A stretch of 64,000 nt of DNA, taken from NCBI RefSeq assembly GCF_904846055.1, contig NZ_CAJGYV010000001.1, forward strand, positions 868,001 to 932,000. The letters run 5' to 3'. Within the stretch, counting starts at the first letter, position 1, and each line of letters starts with the position of its first letter. The DNA is from Psychrobacter ciconiae. Lineage in GTDB: Bacteria > Pseudomonadota > Gammaproteobacteria > Pseudomonadales > Moraxellaceae. Made by a program: the position numbers and the translations under genes. The notes beneath the pieces were generated by a model. The model saw nothing but the letters and a program-made list of their open reading frames with translations, was not told the origin of the DNA and ran no database searches. Shown in pieces: positions 1 through 11,116 of this stretch.

Positions 1-878
<878 letters not shown>

Positions 879-1013
879 TCATCAGCAAGCAGTTAAGCTG
901 CAGATTAAGAGCAATGAATCAGGTTGAGATAACTCCAAAAGCAGCCTAAATTAAGACTACTTCTGGTAAGAAAAGCAAAGCTTAATGACTCAGCTTAGTT
1001 AGCTTAATTAAAA

Positions 1014-4000
1014 CTAGTTGCTTTCTTTTAACTCAATATTAATTCCCAGCGATTTGATTTCTTTGGTCAATACGTTAAATGACTCAGGCATTCCAGGGTC
1101 CATATACTGCTCGCCATCGACGATGTTTTTGTACATTCGCGTTCGACCTTCAACATCATCCGATTTAACGGTAAGCATCTCTTGCAAGGTGTAAGTTGCG
1201 CCATAAGCTTCAAGCGCCCAAACCTCCATCTCACCAAAGCGCTGACCACCAAACTGAGCTTTACCACCAAGCGGCTGCTGAGTAACGAGTGAGTACGATC
1301 CGGTCGATCGCGCGTGCATTTTGTCATCAACCAAGTGGTTAAGTTTGAGCATGTACATGTAGCCGACGGTCACTTTACGGTCAAATTTTTGACCGGTTCT
1401 GCCATCATAAAGCACTTGCTGACCATCACGTGACAATCCTGCAAGCTCAAGCAAATCTTTGACTTGATGTTCATGAGCACCGTCGAACACTGCTGTTCCC
1501 ATAGGAACGCCTTCGCGCAAGTTGCCCGCCAATGCAATAATGTCATCATCAGACAAGCTGTCTAAATCCGCACGCTCGCCGCCAACTTGGTTATAAATCT
1601 TATCTAAGAACTCACGAAGCTCGCCCACTGCTGCTTGCGCTTTGAGCATGCCATCGATTTTCTCACCAAGACCTTTAGCCGCCATTCCCAAATGCGTCTC
1701 AAGCACCTGACCGATGTTCATTCGCGAAGGAACGCCAAGAGGGTTCAAGACGATATCAACGGTGTTGCCATGCTCGTCATACGGCATATCTTCGACCGGC
1801 ATGATTCGAGAGACAACCCCTTTGTTACCATGGCGACCTGCCATCTTATCACCTGGCTGGATACGACGTTTCACTGCCAAATAAACCTTAACGATTTTTT
1901 GAACGCCATGTGCAAGATCATCACCTGCGGTCAATTTGCGTTTTTTCTCAGCAAATTTGCTGTCGATGTCTTTTTGCTTATCGACCAAGAAATCTGCAAT
2001 TTGAACCAAACGCTCAGAGATTTCCTCTTCAACTGGCTGAATGTCAAGCAACGTTTCAAGCGACATGTCTTTCATCGCCTCTTGTGTCATGACCGTTCCG
2101 GCTTTCAGTCCTGCGCCGCCGCTGACTTTTTGACCGTTAAGCAAGTTGCTGATCCGGCCACGAGCCGCTTCTTCAAAGATGCGTAGCTCTTCTTTTAAGT
2201 CTTTACGGTAGCTGTCAAGCTGTGATTTTTCAATTGCGCGAGCTCGGGCATCTTTTTCAACGCCATCGCGGGTAAAGACTTGAACGTCAATGACCGTGCC
2301 TTTACTCGACGTTGGAACGCGAAGTGAGGTATCTTTTACATCTGCCGCTTTTTCACCAAAAATCGCCCGAAGTAGCTTTTCTTCTGGGGTTAGTTGCGTC
2401 TCGCCTTTTGGGGTCACTTTACCGACCAAAATGTCACCGGCATCAACTTCAGCACCGATATAAACGATACCCGCTTCATCCAAGTTTGAAAGCGCCGCCT
2501 CACCTACGTTTGGAATATCGGCAGTGATTTCTTCCGTTCCAAGCTTGGTATCACGCGCCACACAAGTCAATTCTTGAATGTGAATGGTGGTAAAACGGTC
2601 TTCTTTAACCACTTTTTCAGACAATAAGATTGAGTCTTCAAAGTTGTAACCATTCCAAGGCATAAACGCGATGCGGATATTTTGACCCAATGCCAATTCG
2701 CCCAAATCGGTTGAAGGTCCGTCAGCTAAAATATCGCCTGAGGCAATACTGTCACCTTGGTTAACGATAATGCGCTGGTTAATACAAGTATTTTGGTTCG
2801 AGCGGGTATATTTGATAAGGTTATAAATATCAATACCAGCTTCGCCTGCCATCATCTCATCTTCGTTAACGCGAACGACGATACGCGAAGCATCAACATC
2901 TTCAATGACGCCACCACGTTTAGCAATCACACAAACGCCTGAGTCGCGCGCCACATGACGCTCCATTCCCGTTCCGACCAAAGGCTTGTCAGCACGAAGC
3001 GTTGGCACCGCTTGGCGCTGCATGTTCGATCCCATAAGCGCACGGTTGGCATCATCATGCTCAAGAAACGGAATCAAGCTTGCAGCAACTGAGACAACCT
3101 GACTTGGTGACACATCCATATGGGTCACTTTATCAGCCGGCATCCGAACAAACTCACCATAGCTACGAACACTGACCATCTCATCGCTTAACTCACCATT
3201 GTCGTTCATCGGCGAGTCCGCCTGAGCGATAATGGTGCCCACCTCTTCAATGGCGGATAAGTACTCGATGTCATCGGTCACTTTACCATCAACCACGCGG
3301 CGATAAGGGGTTTCTAAAAAGCCAAAGCTGTTGGTTTTTGCAAACACCGCTAAGGAGTTAATCAAGCCAATGTTTGGACCTTCTGGCGTTTCAATAGGAC
3401 AAACACGACCATAATGAGTATCATGAACGTCGCGAACTTCAAACCCTGCACGCTCACGAGTCAAACCGCCTGGGCCTAATGCTGAAACACGGCGCTTATG
3501 CGTAATCTCGGACAATGGATTATTTTGGTCCATAAACTGCGACAATTGGCTTGAGCCAAAGAACTCTTTGATGGCAGCAGCAACTGGCTTTGAATTAATC
3601 AAATCCTGTGGCGATAAGTTGTCAGACTCTGCTGAACTTAAACGCTCTTTTACCGCACGCTCAACCCGAACAAGACCGACGCGGAACTGGTTTTCAGCCA
3701 TCTCGCCAACCGAACGAATTCGGCGGTTTCCTAAATGGTCAATATCGTCCACTTCACCGCGACCGTTGCGGATTTCAATCAGCTCTTTTAAAACATTAAC
3801 AATGTCATCATTGGTCAAAACACTGCGAGCGCGCTGAACATCAGGATCATCAGTATTTTCAAACTCAAGACCTAAGCGGCGGTTAAACTTCATCCGACCA
3901 ACGTTTGATAAATCGTAGCGATCGGCGTTAAAGAACATGCTTTCAAACAGCTTTTCAGCGGTGTCAACCGTTGGCGGCTCACCTGGGCGCATGACTTTAT

Positions 4001-5120
4001 AGATTTCAATCAACGCCTCTTCACGGCTTGAGGTGGTATCCGCACGAAGGGTATCGGCAATATAAGTCCCTTGGTCGATATCATTGGTAAATAAAATACC
4101 AAATTCTTTAATGCCAGCCGTGCTAATTTTTACCAACAACTCATGATCAATCAAAGTATTCGCGCGAGCAATCACTTCATCATCAACGATAATATCATCA
4201 GCTAAGATACGCTCATAAAGATACTCATCAGGAACAGCAATCTTAGTCATTCCTGCTTCTTCAAGCTGACGGATTCGGCGAGCATTAATGCGTTTGCCTT
4301 GCTCAACAATCACATCACCTTCAGGCGATACGATATCAAACTGCGCCATCTCACCGCGAAGGCGATCAGCAACCAAGTCAATTTCAAACTGGTCTTCACC
4401 CTTATAAACGGCGACTTTATCAAAGAACAAGTCTAAGATTTCAGCCGTTTCTAACCCAAGGGCGCGCAAAATAATAGACGCAAGCAATTTACGGCGGCGG
4501 TCAATCCGCGCAAACACCAAATCTTTGGCATCAAATTCAAAATCAAGCCATGATCCACGATATGGAATAATACGCGCGTTATAAAGCACCTTACCACTTG
4601 AATGCGACTTGCCTTTATCATGGTCAAAAAACACCCCAGGCGAGCGGTGCAATTGCGAAACGATGACCCGCTCTGTACCGTTAATAATAAACGTACCGTT
4701 AGCCGTCATAAGCGGAATTTCGCCCATATAAACGCTTTGCTCACGGATATCTTTAATCGCCGCTTTACTGTCTTTATCTTTGCTGTCTTTATCTTTAATG
4801 ATAAGCCGAATTTTAACGCGCATGGGAGCTGCAAACGTTGAGCCGCGAAGAATACACTCGCGCTCATCAAACTCAGGCGTTCCTAAATAGTACTCAACAA
4901 ATTGCAGCTCAGCATTTCCTGAGTGGCTTTCAATCGGGAAAATTGATGAAAACGCCGCTTGCAAACCGATATTCTCACGAGCCTTTGGCTTTTTATGCTC
5001 TTGCAAAAACTGCTCGTAAGAATCTACCTGAATAGACAATAAATAGGGAATGTCCATCACAGCGGGCAATTCAGCAAAACTTTTGCGAATACGCTTTTTT
5101 TCAGTATAGGAATATGCCAT
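1014..5120 (-). CDS. rpoB: RNA polymerase subunit beta
   Basis: Beta subunit of RNA polymerase, 1368 residues, slightly longer than the 1342 of E. coli. All the usual blocks are visible, including the rifampicin-pocket region ([20 protein letters not shown] and the following [11 protein letters not shown]), encoded around 3460-3560. That region reads as the sensitive wild type. The C-terminus has the typical [24 protein letters not shown] block. Start ATG at 5120 is preceded by AAGGA. A short charged tandem repeat, [11 protein letters not shown] at residues 109-119, sits where E. coli has a shorter loop and explains some of the extra length. rplL lies upstream across a 600-base gap holding an attenuator-like terminator, and rpoC follows. 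Confidence 0.99.
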   Translation of the reverse strand: MAYSYTEKKRIRKSFAELPAVMDIPYLLSIQVDSYEQFLQEHKKPKARENIGLQAAFSSIFPIESHSGNAELQFVEYYLGTPEFDERECILRGSTFAAPMRVKIRLIIKDKDSKDKDSKAAIKDIREQSVYMGEIPLMTANGTFIINGTERVIVSQLHRSPGVFFDHDKGKSHSSGKVLYNARIIPYRGSWLDFEFDAKDLVFARIDRRRKLLASIILRALGLETAEILDLFFDKVAVYKGEDQFEIDLVADRLRGEMAQFDIVSPEGDVIVEQGKRINARRIRQLEEAGMTKIAVPDEYLYERILADDIIVDDEVIARANTLIDHELLVKISTAGIKEFGILFTNDIDQGTYIADTLRADTTSSREEALIEIYKVMRPGEPPTVDTAEKLFESMFFNADRYDLSNVGRMKFNRRLGLEFENTDDPDVQRARSVLTNDDIVNVLKELIEIRNGRGEVDDIDHLGNRRIRSVGEMAENQFRVGLVRVERAVKERLSSAESDNLSPQDLINSKPVAAAIKEFFGSSQLSQFMDQNNPLSEITHKRRVSALGPGGLTRERAGFEVRDVHDTHYGRVCPIETPEGPNIGLINSLAVFAKTNSFGFLETPYRRVVDGKVTDDIEYLSAIEEVGTIIAQADSPMNDNGELSDEMVSVRSYGEFVRMPADKVTHMDVSPSQVVSVAASLIPFLEHDDANRALMGSNMQRQAVPTLRADKPLVGTGMERHVARDSGVCVIAKRGGVIEDVDASRIVVRVNEDEMMAGEAGIDIYNLIKYTRSNQNTCINQRIIVNQGDSIASGDILADGPSTDLGELALGQNIRIAFMPWNGYNFEDSILLSEKVVKEDRFTTIHIQELTCVARDTKLGTEEITADIPNVGEAALSNLDEAGIVYIGAEVDAGDILVGKVTPKGETQLTPEEKLLRAIFGEKAADVKDTSLRVPTSSKGTVIDVQVFTRDGVEKDARARAIEKSQLDSYRKDLKEELRIFEEAARGRISNLLNGQKVSGGAGLKAGTVMTQEAMKDMSLETLLDIQPVEEEISERLVQIADFLVDKQKDIDSKFAEKKRKLTAGDDLAHGVQKIVKVYLAVKRRIQPGDKMAGRHGNKGVVSRIMPVEDMPYDEHGNTVDIVLNPLGVPSRMNIGQVLETHLGMAAKGLGEKIDGMLKAQAAVGELREFLDKIYNQVGGERADLDSLSDDDIIALAGNLREGVPMGTAVFDGAHEHQVKDLLELAGLSRDGQQVLYDGRTGQKFDRKVTVGYMYMLKLNHLVDDKMHARSTGSYSLVTQQPLGGKAQFGGQRFGEMEVWALEAYGATYTLQEMLTVKSDDVEGRTRMYKNIVDGEQYMDPGMPESFNVLTKEIKSLGINIELKESN

Positions 5121-5653
5121 CGAAAATCCTTACAGTAGTCGTGAAAACAATTAAGAAGCGTGATTATCCCACATCAATCATGAGTAAAATCACGTAAAAA
5201 ATAACATTTACATTAAATCAAAATTTGGCACAACGATTTACGACCGCATAGATTATCCTTTATAATAATCCAAGACGACAGCTAAATTCATCATACCAAA
5301 CTGAATATCAGAGGAATAATCAAGCTGTTTGACATGGCGTTTTTAAAGTAACTTTTCAATAGCAAAACTCCATAACCGCTTCAAAGCTATTGTTAGCAAC
5401 CTCAATCTGCCCTGCTCACAGGCTTGATAAACTACAACACCGCGTCTTAGTTACTCAATATCATAATCCGCATGGTTAAAAAAGCGCGCAGACGCAGAAA
5501 AATGCCAAACATCTCAAGACATTTAGCATCCATAAAAATAGGGTAACTTGGGCATCGGCAAATGCATGTAAATCGTCTGTCCTTTTGATGGGTATCCACC
5601 AGATTATGCTTAAAATGTTGGTAGACACAAAAGGTCAATCTATTAATTTTAGC
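5121..5653. other. rplL-rpoB intergenic leader
   Basis: About 530 bases between the attenuator hairpin and rpoB with no supportable gene. On the minus strand this is presumably the transcribed leader of rpoBC. It is AT-rich. The only open frame longer than 70 codons (minus, 5447-5680) runs through the attenuator hairpin and resembles nothing. I see no strong sigma-70 promoter here, so rpoBC transcription probably comes mainly by readthrough from upstream. Confidence 0.6.
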
Positions 5654-5688
5654 AAAAAAAAGCTGGCAGTGCAAGCGCACTACCAGCT
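5654..5688 (-). terminator. rplL-rpoB attenuator / partial terminator
   Basis: On the minus strand a 12-bp stem (AGCTGGTAGTGC with GCACTGCCAGCT, one G-U pair) closes on a four-base loop and is followed by a run of T. It lies 37 bases after the rplL stop and well before rpoB. This matches the known gammaproteobacterial arrangement in which most transcripts stop after rplL and a fraction continue into rpoBC. Position and structure are seen; partial readthrough is inferred, because rpoBC has no other evident promoter. Confidence 0.85.
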
Positions 5689-5724
5689 TTTTTTAACGCA
5701 ATTTTCTTTAGCGAATTATCAAGC

Positions 5725-6099
5725 TTATTTTAGCTCAACAGTTGCGCCTGCTTCTTCAAGCTTTTTCTTCAATTCTTCAGCTTCGGCTTTAGAAGCGCCT
5801 TCTTTGATAGGAGCTGGAGCGCTTTCAACTAAGTCTTTAGCTTCTTTTAAGCCAAGACCAGTAGCTTCACGAACGGCTTTAATTACGCCAACTTTCTTGT
5901 CGCCAAAACCAGCTAGGATAACGTCAAACTCGTCTTTTTCTTCAGCAGCAGCACCGCCTTCAGCAGCAGCAGGAGCAGCAGCTACAGCAGCAGCAGCAGT
6001 TACGCCAAACTTTTCTTCCATAGCGCTGATTAATTCAACGATATCCATTACTGACATTTCAGCGATTGCGTTTAACACATCATCTTTAGATAGTGCCAT
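5725..6099 (-). CDS. rplL: 50S ribosomal protein L7/L12
   Basis: Stalk protein that recruits and activates translational GTPases; present in several copies bound to L10. The 124 residues show the N-terminal dimerisation domain ([22 protein letters not shown]), an Ala-rich hinge around residues 34-52, and the globular C-terminal domain with [20 protein letters not shown]. Length is normal. Start ATG at 6099 follows GGAGAGTTCTC. It lies 102 bases after rplJ, its co-regulated partner, and is followed by the attenuator that separates it from rpoB. Confidence 0.98.
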   Translation of the reverse strand: MALSKDDVLNAIAEMSVMDIVELISAMEEKFGVTAAAAVAAAPAAAEGGAAAEEKDEFDVILAGFGDKKVGVIKAVREATGLGLKEAKDLVESAPAPIKEGASKAEAEELKKKLEEAGATVELK

Positions 6100-6201
6100 G
6101 AGAACTCTCCGATTTCTGATAAAATTTAATAATTGCCATCAATGCAAAGGCATAACTTGGTATTACCAAAAACATTGACATCAAGGGTTTAAAACAAGCA
6201 A

Positions 6202-6729
6202 TTAAGCTGCTTCTTTTGCATCTTTGACTGCTGCTACAGTACGAACAAACTTGCCAGGAACTTCTTTCATAGTGCGAGCAAGCTTGGTCACTGGTGCTTT
6301 CATGGTTGCCATCAAAATTGCTAAAGCTTCGTCGCGAGTTGGTAACTTCGATACGCGCTCAAGCTCTTGTGGACCAAAGACTTCACCGCCAACTGAGATT
6401 AATTTGGTCTCAAGGGCTGGGTTTTCTTTGCTAAAGTCGTAAACGACCCGAGCAGCAGATCCCAAATCTTCCATTGAGAATGCCAAAAGTAATGGCCCAG
6501 TCAGACCGTCTGACATACACTCAAACTTCGTGCCTTCAAAAGCGCGTTTCGCAAGGGTGTTTTTCACCACTTTTAAAACGACACCTTTTTCACGGGCTTG
6601 TTCGCGAAGCTTAGTAAGTTTCGCAACACCAATACCATGATATTCGGCAGCAACTGCTGAGTAAGCATTAGCAGCAACTTCAGACACTTCAGCCACAACT
6701 TGTTGTTTTTGTTCTAGCGTTAATGCCAT
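6202..6729 (-). CDS. rplJ: 50S ribosomal protein L10
   Basis: Base of the L7/L12 stalk and, in gammaproteobacteria, the translational repressor of its own operon. I place the start at ATG 6729 (MALTLEQKQQVVAEV), which gives 175 residues and has AAGGAG at good spacing. An upstream in-frame start at 6753 would add a non-conserved MIRLRSQL. The first 150 residues show typical L10 features (VKNTLAKRA, GLTGPLLLAFS). The C-terminal helix that binds L7/L12 dimers is present. A long structured leader lies upstream. Confidence 0.97.
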   Translation of the reverse strand: MALTLEQKQQVVAEVSEVAANAYSAVAAEYHGIGVAKLTKLREQAREKGVVLKVVKNTLAKRAFEGTKFECMSDGLTGPLLLAFSMEDLGSAARVVYDFSKENPALETKLISVGGEVFGPQELERVSKLPTRDEALAILMATMKAPVTKLARTMKEVPGKFVRTVAAVKDAKEAA

Positions 6730-7043
6730 AAGTTGACTCCTTAATCTTATCAAGCTTTAATTTTTTCAATAAAAGCTGACTTGATACGACACATTATTCA
6801 AAGCTATAAAGCCTTTGAATAACGACTGATTACGGCACCGTTATCAGAATAAATATCGGAGGATAAAAACTATCGCCCTATCATAAACTGTTTGGGTCAC
6901 CGTCTGCGTAGGCCAATACAAACTTACGTTTGCTATCGATTAACAAAGGTTAAGCTCAAAGCTTTTGCCTTTTACCTACGGTCTTAGACAGCGCAGTAAT
7001 CTGCGCTGACCTAATTTTTAGAATACTGTTATAAAAAATCTAA
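6730..7043 (-). promoter_or_regulatory. Candidate L10 (rplJ) leader with hairpins
   Basis: The 314-base gap between rplA and rplJ contains two clear inverted repeats on the transcript: CAGCGCAG-ATTA-CTGCGCTG (6989-7008) and TTATTCAAAG/CTTTGAATAA (6794-6822). Neither has a T-run, so they are not simple terminators. In gammaproteobacteria the transcript before rplJ folds into the L10 leader, where L10-L12 binds to repress translation, and an RNase III site lies nearby. Position and structure fit that. I did not match the conserved kink-turn in detail, so the assignment rests on location. Confidence 0.5.
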
Positions 7044-7745
7044 TTATTTTGCGACGCGGTATGGCACAGGATCAATGCTAAGTCCTGGTCCCATAGTGCT
7101 CGACAATGTGATTTTTTTGATGTAAACGCCTTTTGAGGTAGCAGGCTTTGCACGTTTTAAATCACTAAGTAATGCTTGGGCATTTTGCTCAACTTGGTCA
7201 GCGCTAAAACCAATTTGACCGATGGTTGTGTGGATAATACCAGCTTTATCAACACGGTATTGAGCCTGACCGGCTTTAGTGTTAGCAACAGCTTCAGCAA
7301 CGTTTGGCGTAACTGTACCAACTTTTGGGTTTGGCATCAGACCACGAGGTCCTAAGATAGTTCCCAACTGACCAACAATTCGCATAGCATCAGGCGCTGC
7401 AATCACCACATCAAAGTCCATGTTGCCGGCTTTGATTTGTTCAGCTAAGTCTTCAAACCCAACAATATCAGCACCCGCTTCTTTGGCAGCTTCAGCAGCA
7501 GCACCTTGAGCAAATACAGCAACACGCTTAGTTTTGCCTGTTCCTGCAGGAAGGTTGGTTGCACCGCGAACCACTTGGTCTGATTTACGTGGATCAACAC
7601 CCAAGTTTACCGCGATGTCGATTGACTCTTTAAACTTTGCTGGTGGCAAATCGTTAAGTAACTGAACAGCTTCTTCAAGCGTGTAAAGCTTTTCGTTGTC
7701 GATTCGGCTTTGGATTTCTTTTTGACGTTTGGTAAGCTTACTCAT
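7044..7745 (-). CDS. rplA: 50S ribosomal protein L1
   Basis: Protein of the mobile L1 stalk near the E site, and translational repressor of the rplK-rplA message. The 233 residues are full length and carry the conserved [30 protein letters not shown] block in the central domain and the C-terminal [16 protein letters not shown]. The ATG at 7745 directly abuts the rplK stop, so the two are translationally coupled. A 314-base leader separates it from rplJ. Confidence 0.98.
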   Translation of the reverse strand: MSKLTKRQKEIQSRIDNEKLYTLEEAVQLLNDLPPAKFKESIDIAVNLGVDPRKSDQVVRGATNLPAGTGKTKRVAVFAQGAAAEAAKEAGADIVGFEDLAEQIKAGNMDFDVVIAAPDAMRIVGQLGTILGPRGLMPNPKVGTVTPNVAEAVANTKAGQAQYRVDKAGIIHTTIGQIGFSADQVEQNAQALLSDLKRAKPATSKGVYIKKITLSSTMGPGLSIDPVPYRVAK

Positions 7746-8177
7746 TTACACACCCTCCACGGTAATTCCCATTGAACGGGCGGTACCAGCAATGGTACGA
7801 ACCGCTGCGTCAAGGTCAGCTGCAGTCAAATCAGCGTCTTTGGTTTTGACGATTTCTTCTAACTGCTCACGATTTACGCTACCAACTTTTGAAGTGTTTG
7901 GCGCGCCTGAGCCTTTAGCAATACCAGCGGCTTTACGCAATAAGTAAGCTGCTGGTGGTGATTTCATAATGAAAGTGAATGACTTATCACTATAAACGGT
8001 AATTTCCGTTGGAATAGGAAGCCCTGGCTCTTGACCTGACGTTGCGGCGTTGAATTCTTTACAGAACGCCATGATATTTACGCCTTTTTGACCTAATGCA
8101 GGACCAATTGGTGGTGAAGGGTTTGCTTTGCCCGCAGGCACTTGTAGTTTGATGTAACCATCAATCTTCTTTGCCAT
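7746..8177 (-). CDS. rplK: 50S ribosomal protein L11
   Basis: Binds the GTPase-associated centre of 23S rRNA and is needed for RelA activation. The 143 residues have the typical N-terminal [27 protein letters not shown] and the C-terminal rRNA-binding half ending TARSMGI. Start ATG at 8177 follows AAGGAGACAATC. It lies 68 bases downstream of nusG in the same direction and its stop touches rplA. Known L11 operons are repressed by L1 binding the rplK leader; I did not identify the site. Confidence 0.98.
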   Translation of the reverse strand: MAKKIDGYIKLQVPAGKANPSPPIGPALGQKGVNIMAFCKEFNAATSGQEPGLPIPTEITVYSDKSFTFIMKSPPAAYLLRKAAGIAKGSGAPNTSKVGSVNREQLEEIVKTKDADLTAADLDAAVRTIAGTARSMGITVEGV

Positions 8178-8245
8178 GATTGTCTCCTTATTGGGTGATA
8201 GCGCTCATTGATCGATTAACAACAAGCTCCCCGATTAAAAATAAT

Positions 8246-8776
8246 TTAGCTCAGTTTTTCGACTTTACTAAATTCAAGTTCGACCTGAGTAGGTCTATTA
8301 AATACATTCACGGTCAGCTGAAGCTTAGATTTTTCATAATCTACTTTTTCAACCAAACCTTTAAAGTCAGTAAACGGACCATCAATCACGAGCAGCTCTT
8401 CACCCGGCTCAAATAATGTCTTCGGTCTGGGGCTTGATTGTGATTGGTTTAAGCGATTTAAAATGCGATCGGCTTCATTTTGAGTGATCGGGGCTGGGGT
8501 TTCAGGAGTGCCACCAATAAAGCCCATGATTCTTGGACATTCATTAACAATGTGCCAAGTGTCATCATTCATTTCCATTTGGATTAACACATATCCTGGA
8601 AAAAACTTACGCTCACTTTTACGTTTTTTGCCGTCTTTCATTTCGATGACTTCTTCGGTAGGTACCAAAACATCACCAAATAAATCTGCAAAATCGCTGC
8701 GCTTAATACGCTCGATCAGTGAGCGCTGCACTTGTTTTTCATATCCTGAAAATGCTTGGACAATATACCAACGCAT
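8246..8776 (-). CDS. nusG: Transcription termination/antitermination factor NusG
   Basis: RNA polymerase-binding factor that suppresses pausing and links polymerase to Rho or to the ribosome. The 176 residues start [20 protein letters not shown], and the [12 protein letters not shown] segment marks the NGN domain. The KOW domain ([25 protein letters not shown]) closes the protein. Start ATG at 8776 has AGGAG upstream. It follows secE by 63 bases in the usual secE-nusG pair. Confidence 0.98.
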   Translation of the reverse strand: MRWYIVQAFSGYEKQVQRSLIERIKRSDFADLFGDVLVPTEEVIEMKDGKKRKSERKFFPGYVLIQMEMNDDTWHIVNECPRIMGFIGGTPETPAPITQNEADRILNRLNQSQSSPRPKTLFEPGEELLVIDGPFTDFKGLVEKVDYEKSKLQLTVNVFNRPTQVELEFSKVEKLS

Positions 8777-8839
8777 GAGGCACTCCTAATCTATTCTTGT
8801 CGTTCCTTTAGTTGCTAAATCAGCTCAATTCAAGCTAGA

Positions 8840-9322
8840 TTAACCAATAAAGATACCGACAAACCAATTAAAAAAGTTGTCTAACAACCAAACTACAAAG
8901 CCAACGATAGCGATAACCACAATCACTTGCCAAGTATACTGAAAGGTTTCGTCTTTACTTGGCCAAGTAACACGGCGAAGCTCGACTCCCGCATCTTTTA
9001 ACAAAATCTTAAACGCGCGCCCCTGATGGGTCAACGCTAAGCAAATAATGGCGGCAATAATTAGCGCACCAATAATGCCAATCCGCGTCCAAATATTGTT
9101 TGCAGGTTGCCAATACCCAGGAAGATACTGGTTTACCAGCGTTGCGCCAATTAATAAGGCAATAGCAACAAGCCAAAGCACGATGTCTTTGGCTGAACTG
9201 GTTTTTGCGACTTCGACTGCTGAACTTGCTGCCATATCTTGCTTCTGCTTACTTAGTAGTCCATCTGTCGCCCTATTGCTCGCAGATAACTTGGCATCAA
9301 GATTATCCTGCTTATTGCTCAT
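8840..9322 (-). CDS. secE: Preprotein translocase subunit SecE
   Basis: Essential inner-membrane subunit of SecYEG. The 160 residues begin with a soluble, variable stretch of about 48, then a hydrophobic segment at 48-65, a second near 79-97, the conserved amphipathic ELRRVTWPSKDET, and a third membrane helix near the C-terminus. Three membrane segments is the gammaproteobacterial form. It lies just downstream of tRNA-Trp and upstream of nusG, probably on one transcript from the promoter ahead of the tRNA. Confidence 0.96.
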   Translation of the reverse strand: MSNKQDNLDAKLSASNRATDGLLSKQKQDMAASSAVEVAKTSSAKDIVLWLVAIALLIGATLVNQYLPGYWQPANNIWTRIGIIGALIIAAIICLALTHQGRAFKILLKDAGVELRRVTWPSKDETFQYTWQVIVVIAIVGFVVWLLDNFFNWFVGIFIG

Positions 9323-9362
9323 AATGGACTCACGATACTAGATGACTACAAAGATGAAAAGA

Positions 9363-9438
9363 TGGCAGGCGATGTAGGACTCGAACCTACAACCCTCGGT
9401 TTTGGAGACCGATGCTCTACCAATTGAGCCAATCGCCT
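9363..9438 (-). tRNA. tRNA-Trp (anticodon CCA)
   Basis: A 76-base cloverleaf read by eye. The acceptor strands AGGCGAT and ATCGCCT pair and are followed by discriminator G and an encoded CCA. The anticodon loop CTCCAAA gives anticodon CCA, and the T arm contains GGTTCGAGTCC. A tRNA-Trp between tuf and secE is conserved in many gammaproteobacteria. It is probably processed from the secE-nusG transcript. Confidence 0.97.
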
Positions 9439-9457
9439 ATAGGTATTAAAGGTCAGC

Positions 9458-9485
9458 ATTATACAATATTTTGATGATATTGCAA
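9458..9485 (-). promoter_or_regulatory. Sigma-70 promoter for tRNA-Trp/secE/nusG
   Basis: On the minus strand TTGCAA (9485-9480) is followed after 16 bases by a perfect TATAAT (9463-9458). The predicted start, near 9451, is about 13 bases before the mature tRNA. It lies in the AT-rich gap after the tuf terminator, so the tRNA-secE-nusG unit can start independently of tuf. Confidence 0.65.
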
Positions 9486-9650
9486 GTCTTTTACTGAAAT
9501 TTTTTAAAACTTCTAATGATAACTATAATTATTGATATAAAGTTGCTCTTAAAAAATCAACTTACTCATCGTTTGTTAATATAACAAAGCTTTATTTTAA
9601 AAACAATAGCTTGAAAAAATATCCTGGGGCGTGGTTCAAAGTCAGCCGTA

Positions 9651-9677
9651 AAAAAACCGCCCAAATGGGCGGTTTTT
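9651..9677. terminator. Terminator after tuf
   Basis: The stem CCGCCC-AAAT-GGGCGG (9657-9672) is flanked by six A and five T, so it works in either direction. It sits 23 bases past the tuf stop and ends the str-type transcript before tRNA-Trp. Confidence 0.9.
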
Positions 9678-9699
9678 CAATCAACAGCGTAAGCTTTGA

Positions 9700-10890
9700 T
9701 TAGTTTTTCACGTTAGCAACAACGCCGGCGCCTACGGTACGACCGCCTTCACGGATCGCAAAGCGAAGACCTTTGTCCATGGCGATTGGGTGGATAAGCT
9801 CTACGCCCATCTCAACGTTATCGCCTGGCATAACCATTTCAGTGCCGTCTTGCAATTGGATAGCACCAGTCACGTCCGTGGTACGGAAGTAGAACTGTGG
9901 ACGGTAGCCATTCAAGAATGGGGTGTGACGACCACCTTCTTCTTTTGACAATACGTAAACTTCAGCGTCAAACTTGGTGTGCGGAGTGATTGAGCCAGGC
10001 TTAGCAAGAACTTGACCACGTTGAACGTCTTCACGCTTGGTACCACGAAGTAGAACGCCACAGTTTTCACCAGCGCGACCTTCGTCAAGAAGCTTACGGA
10101 ACATCTCAACACCAGTACAGGTAGTTTTTTGAGTGTCACGGATACCAACGATTTCAATTTCGTCGCCAACTTTTACGATGCCAGATTCAACACGACCGGT
10201 CACAACGGTACCGCGACCTGAGATTGAGAATACGTCTTCAATCGGCATCAAGAATGGCTTGTCGATGTCACGCTCAGGCTCTGGGATGTAGGTGTCAAGC
10301 GTGTTCAATAGTTCTTGAACGGCTGATTCACCGTATTTGCCATCTTTGCCGTTTAGGGCTTCAAGCGCTGAACCTTTGATGATCGGGGTGTCGTCGCCTG
10401 GGAAGTCGTAGTCGTTAAGAAGTTCGCGAACTTCCATTTCAACCAGCTCAAGCAATTCTTCGTCGTCAACCATGTCGCATTTGTTCATGAAGACGATGAT
10501 GTATGGTACGCCAACCTGACGAGACAATAGGATGTGCTCGCGAGTTTGTGGCATTGGACCATCAGTGGCAGATACCACAAGAATTGCGCCGTCCATTTGA
10601 GCAGCACCTGTGATCATGTTTTTAACATAGTCGGCGTGACCTGGGCAGTCAACGTGAGCATAGTGACGCTCTGGCGTGTCATACTCAATGTGGCTGGTGT
10701 TAATCGTGATGCCACGCGCTTTTTCTTCAGGGGCGCTGTCGATTGCCGCGTAGTCTTTGGCTTCGCCGCCTGATGATTTTGCAGCAACGGTTGCAATTGC
10801 AGCAGTCAATGTGGTTTTGCCATGGTCAACGTGTCCGATGGTGCCGACGTTGACGTGAGGCTTGTTGCGTTCAAACTTGGCCTTTGCCAT
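9700..10890 (-). CDS. tuf: Elongation factor Tu
   Basis: GTPase that delivers aminoacyl-tRNA to the ribosome. From ATG 10890 ([20 protein letters not shown]) the protein is 396 residues, with an AGAGGA site upstream; an earlier in-frame start at 10917 only adds a non-conserved MPPNKEDYP. Visible GTPase motifs are GHVDHGKT (G1), DCPGH (G3) and NKCD (G4). The C-terminal beta-barrel domains are complete, ending [12 protein letters not shown]. It follows fusA by 226 bases and has its own predicted promoter in that gap. Confidence 0.98.
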   Translation of the reverse strand: MAKAKFERNKPHVNVGTIGHVDHGKTTLTAAIATVAAKSSGGEAKDYAAIDSAPEEKARGITINTSHIEYDTPERHYAHVDCPGHADYVKNMITGAAQMDGAILVVSATDGPMPQTREHILLSRQVGVPYIIVFMNKCDMVDDEELLELVEMEVRELLNDYDFPGDDTPIIKGSALEALNGKDGKYGESAVQELLNTLDTYIPEPERDIDKPFLMPIEDVFSISGRGTVVTGRVESGIVKVGDEIEIVGIRDTQKTTCTGVEMFRKLLDEGRAGENCGVLLRGTKREDVQRGQVLAKPGSITPHTKFDAEVYVLSKEEGGRHTPFLNGYRPQFYFRTTDVTGAIQLQDGTEMVMPGDNVEMGVELIHPIAMDKGLRFAIREGGRTVGAGVVANVKN

Positions 10891-10990
10891 GGGGTAGTCC
10901 TCTTTATTTGGGGGCAATCATGATTCTTAATCAGACGATTGACCACTTTTAAAATAATTGTTAATCCAATAAGATAAACAAGTTGCAGCT

Positions 10991-11018
10991 ATTATAAGAA
11001 TTCTTTCATGAATAACAA
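10991..11018 (-). promoter_or_regulatory. Promoter ahead of tuf
   Basis: On the minus strand TTGTTA (11018-11013), a 16-base spacer and TATAAT (10996-10991) lie about 100 bases upstream of the tuf ATG, inside the fusA-tuf gap. This would give EF-Tu extra expression beyond readthrough from rpsL-rpsG-fusA. Confidence 0.55.
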
Positions 11019-11052
11019 GTGTTTTATCGGTTAACCATAAAGCTTAATACAA

Positions 11053-11084
11053 TGTAGGGCAAGATTAGATTAAACTACCCTACA
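11053..11084. repeat. Inverted repeat between fusA and tuf
   Basis: TGTAGGG (11053-11059) and CCCTACA (11078-11084) form a seven-bp stem with an 18-base loop, 33 bases after the fusA stop. There is no T-run, so it is not a classical terminator. It may be an RNA-processing or 3'-end stability structure. Confidence 0.4.
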
Positions 11085-11116
11085 CTGAATTATTCTTATA
11101 AGCTTACAAGCCTTAT

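Noticed and set aside
1635..2186. 183-codon plus-strand frame inside rpoB
   Set aside because: Shadow of a highly conserved gene on the other strand; composition typical of antisense frames.
5447..5680. Minus-strand 77-codon frame before rpoB
   Set aside because: Runs through the attenuator stem, has no good start context and no family features.
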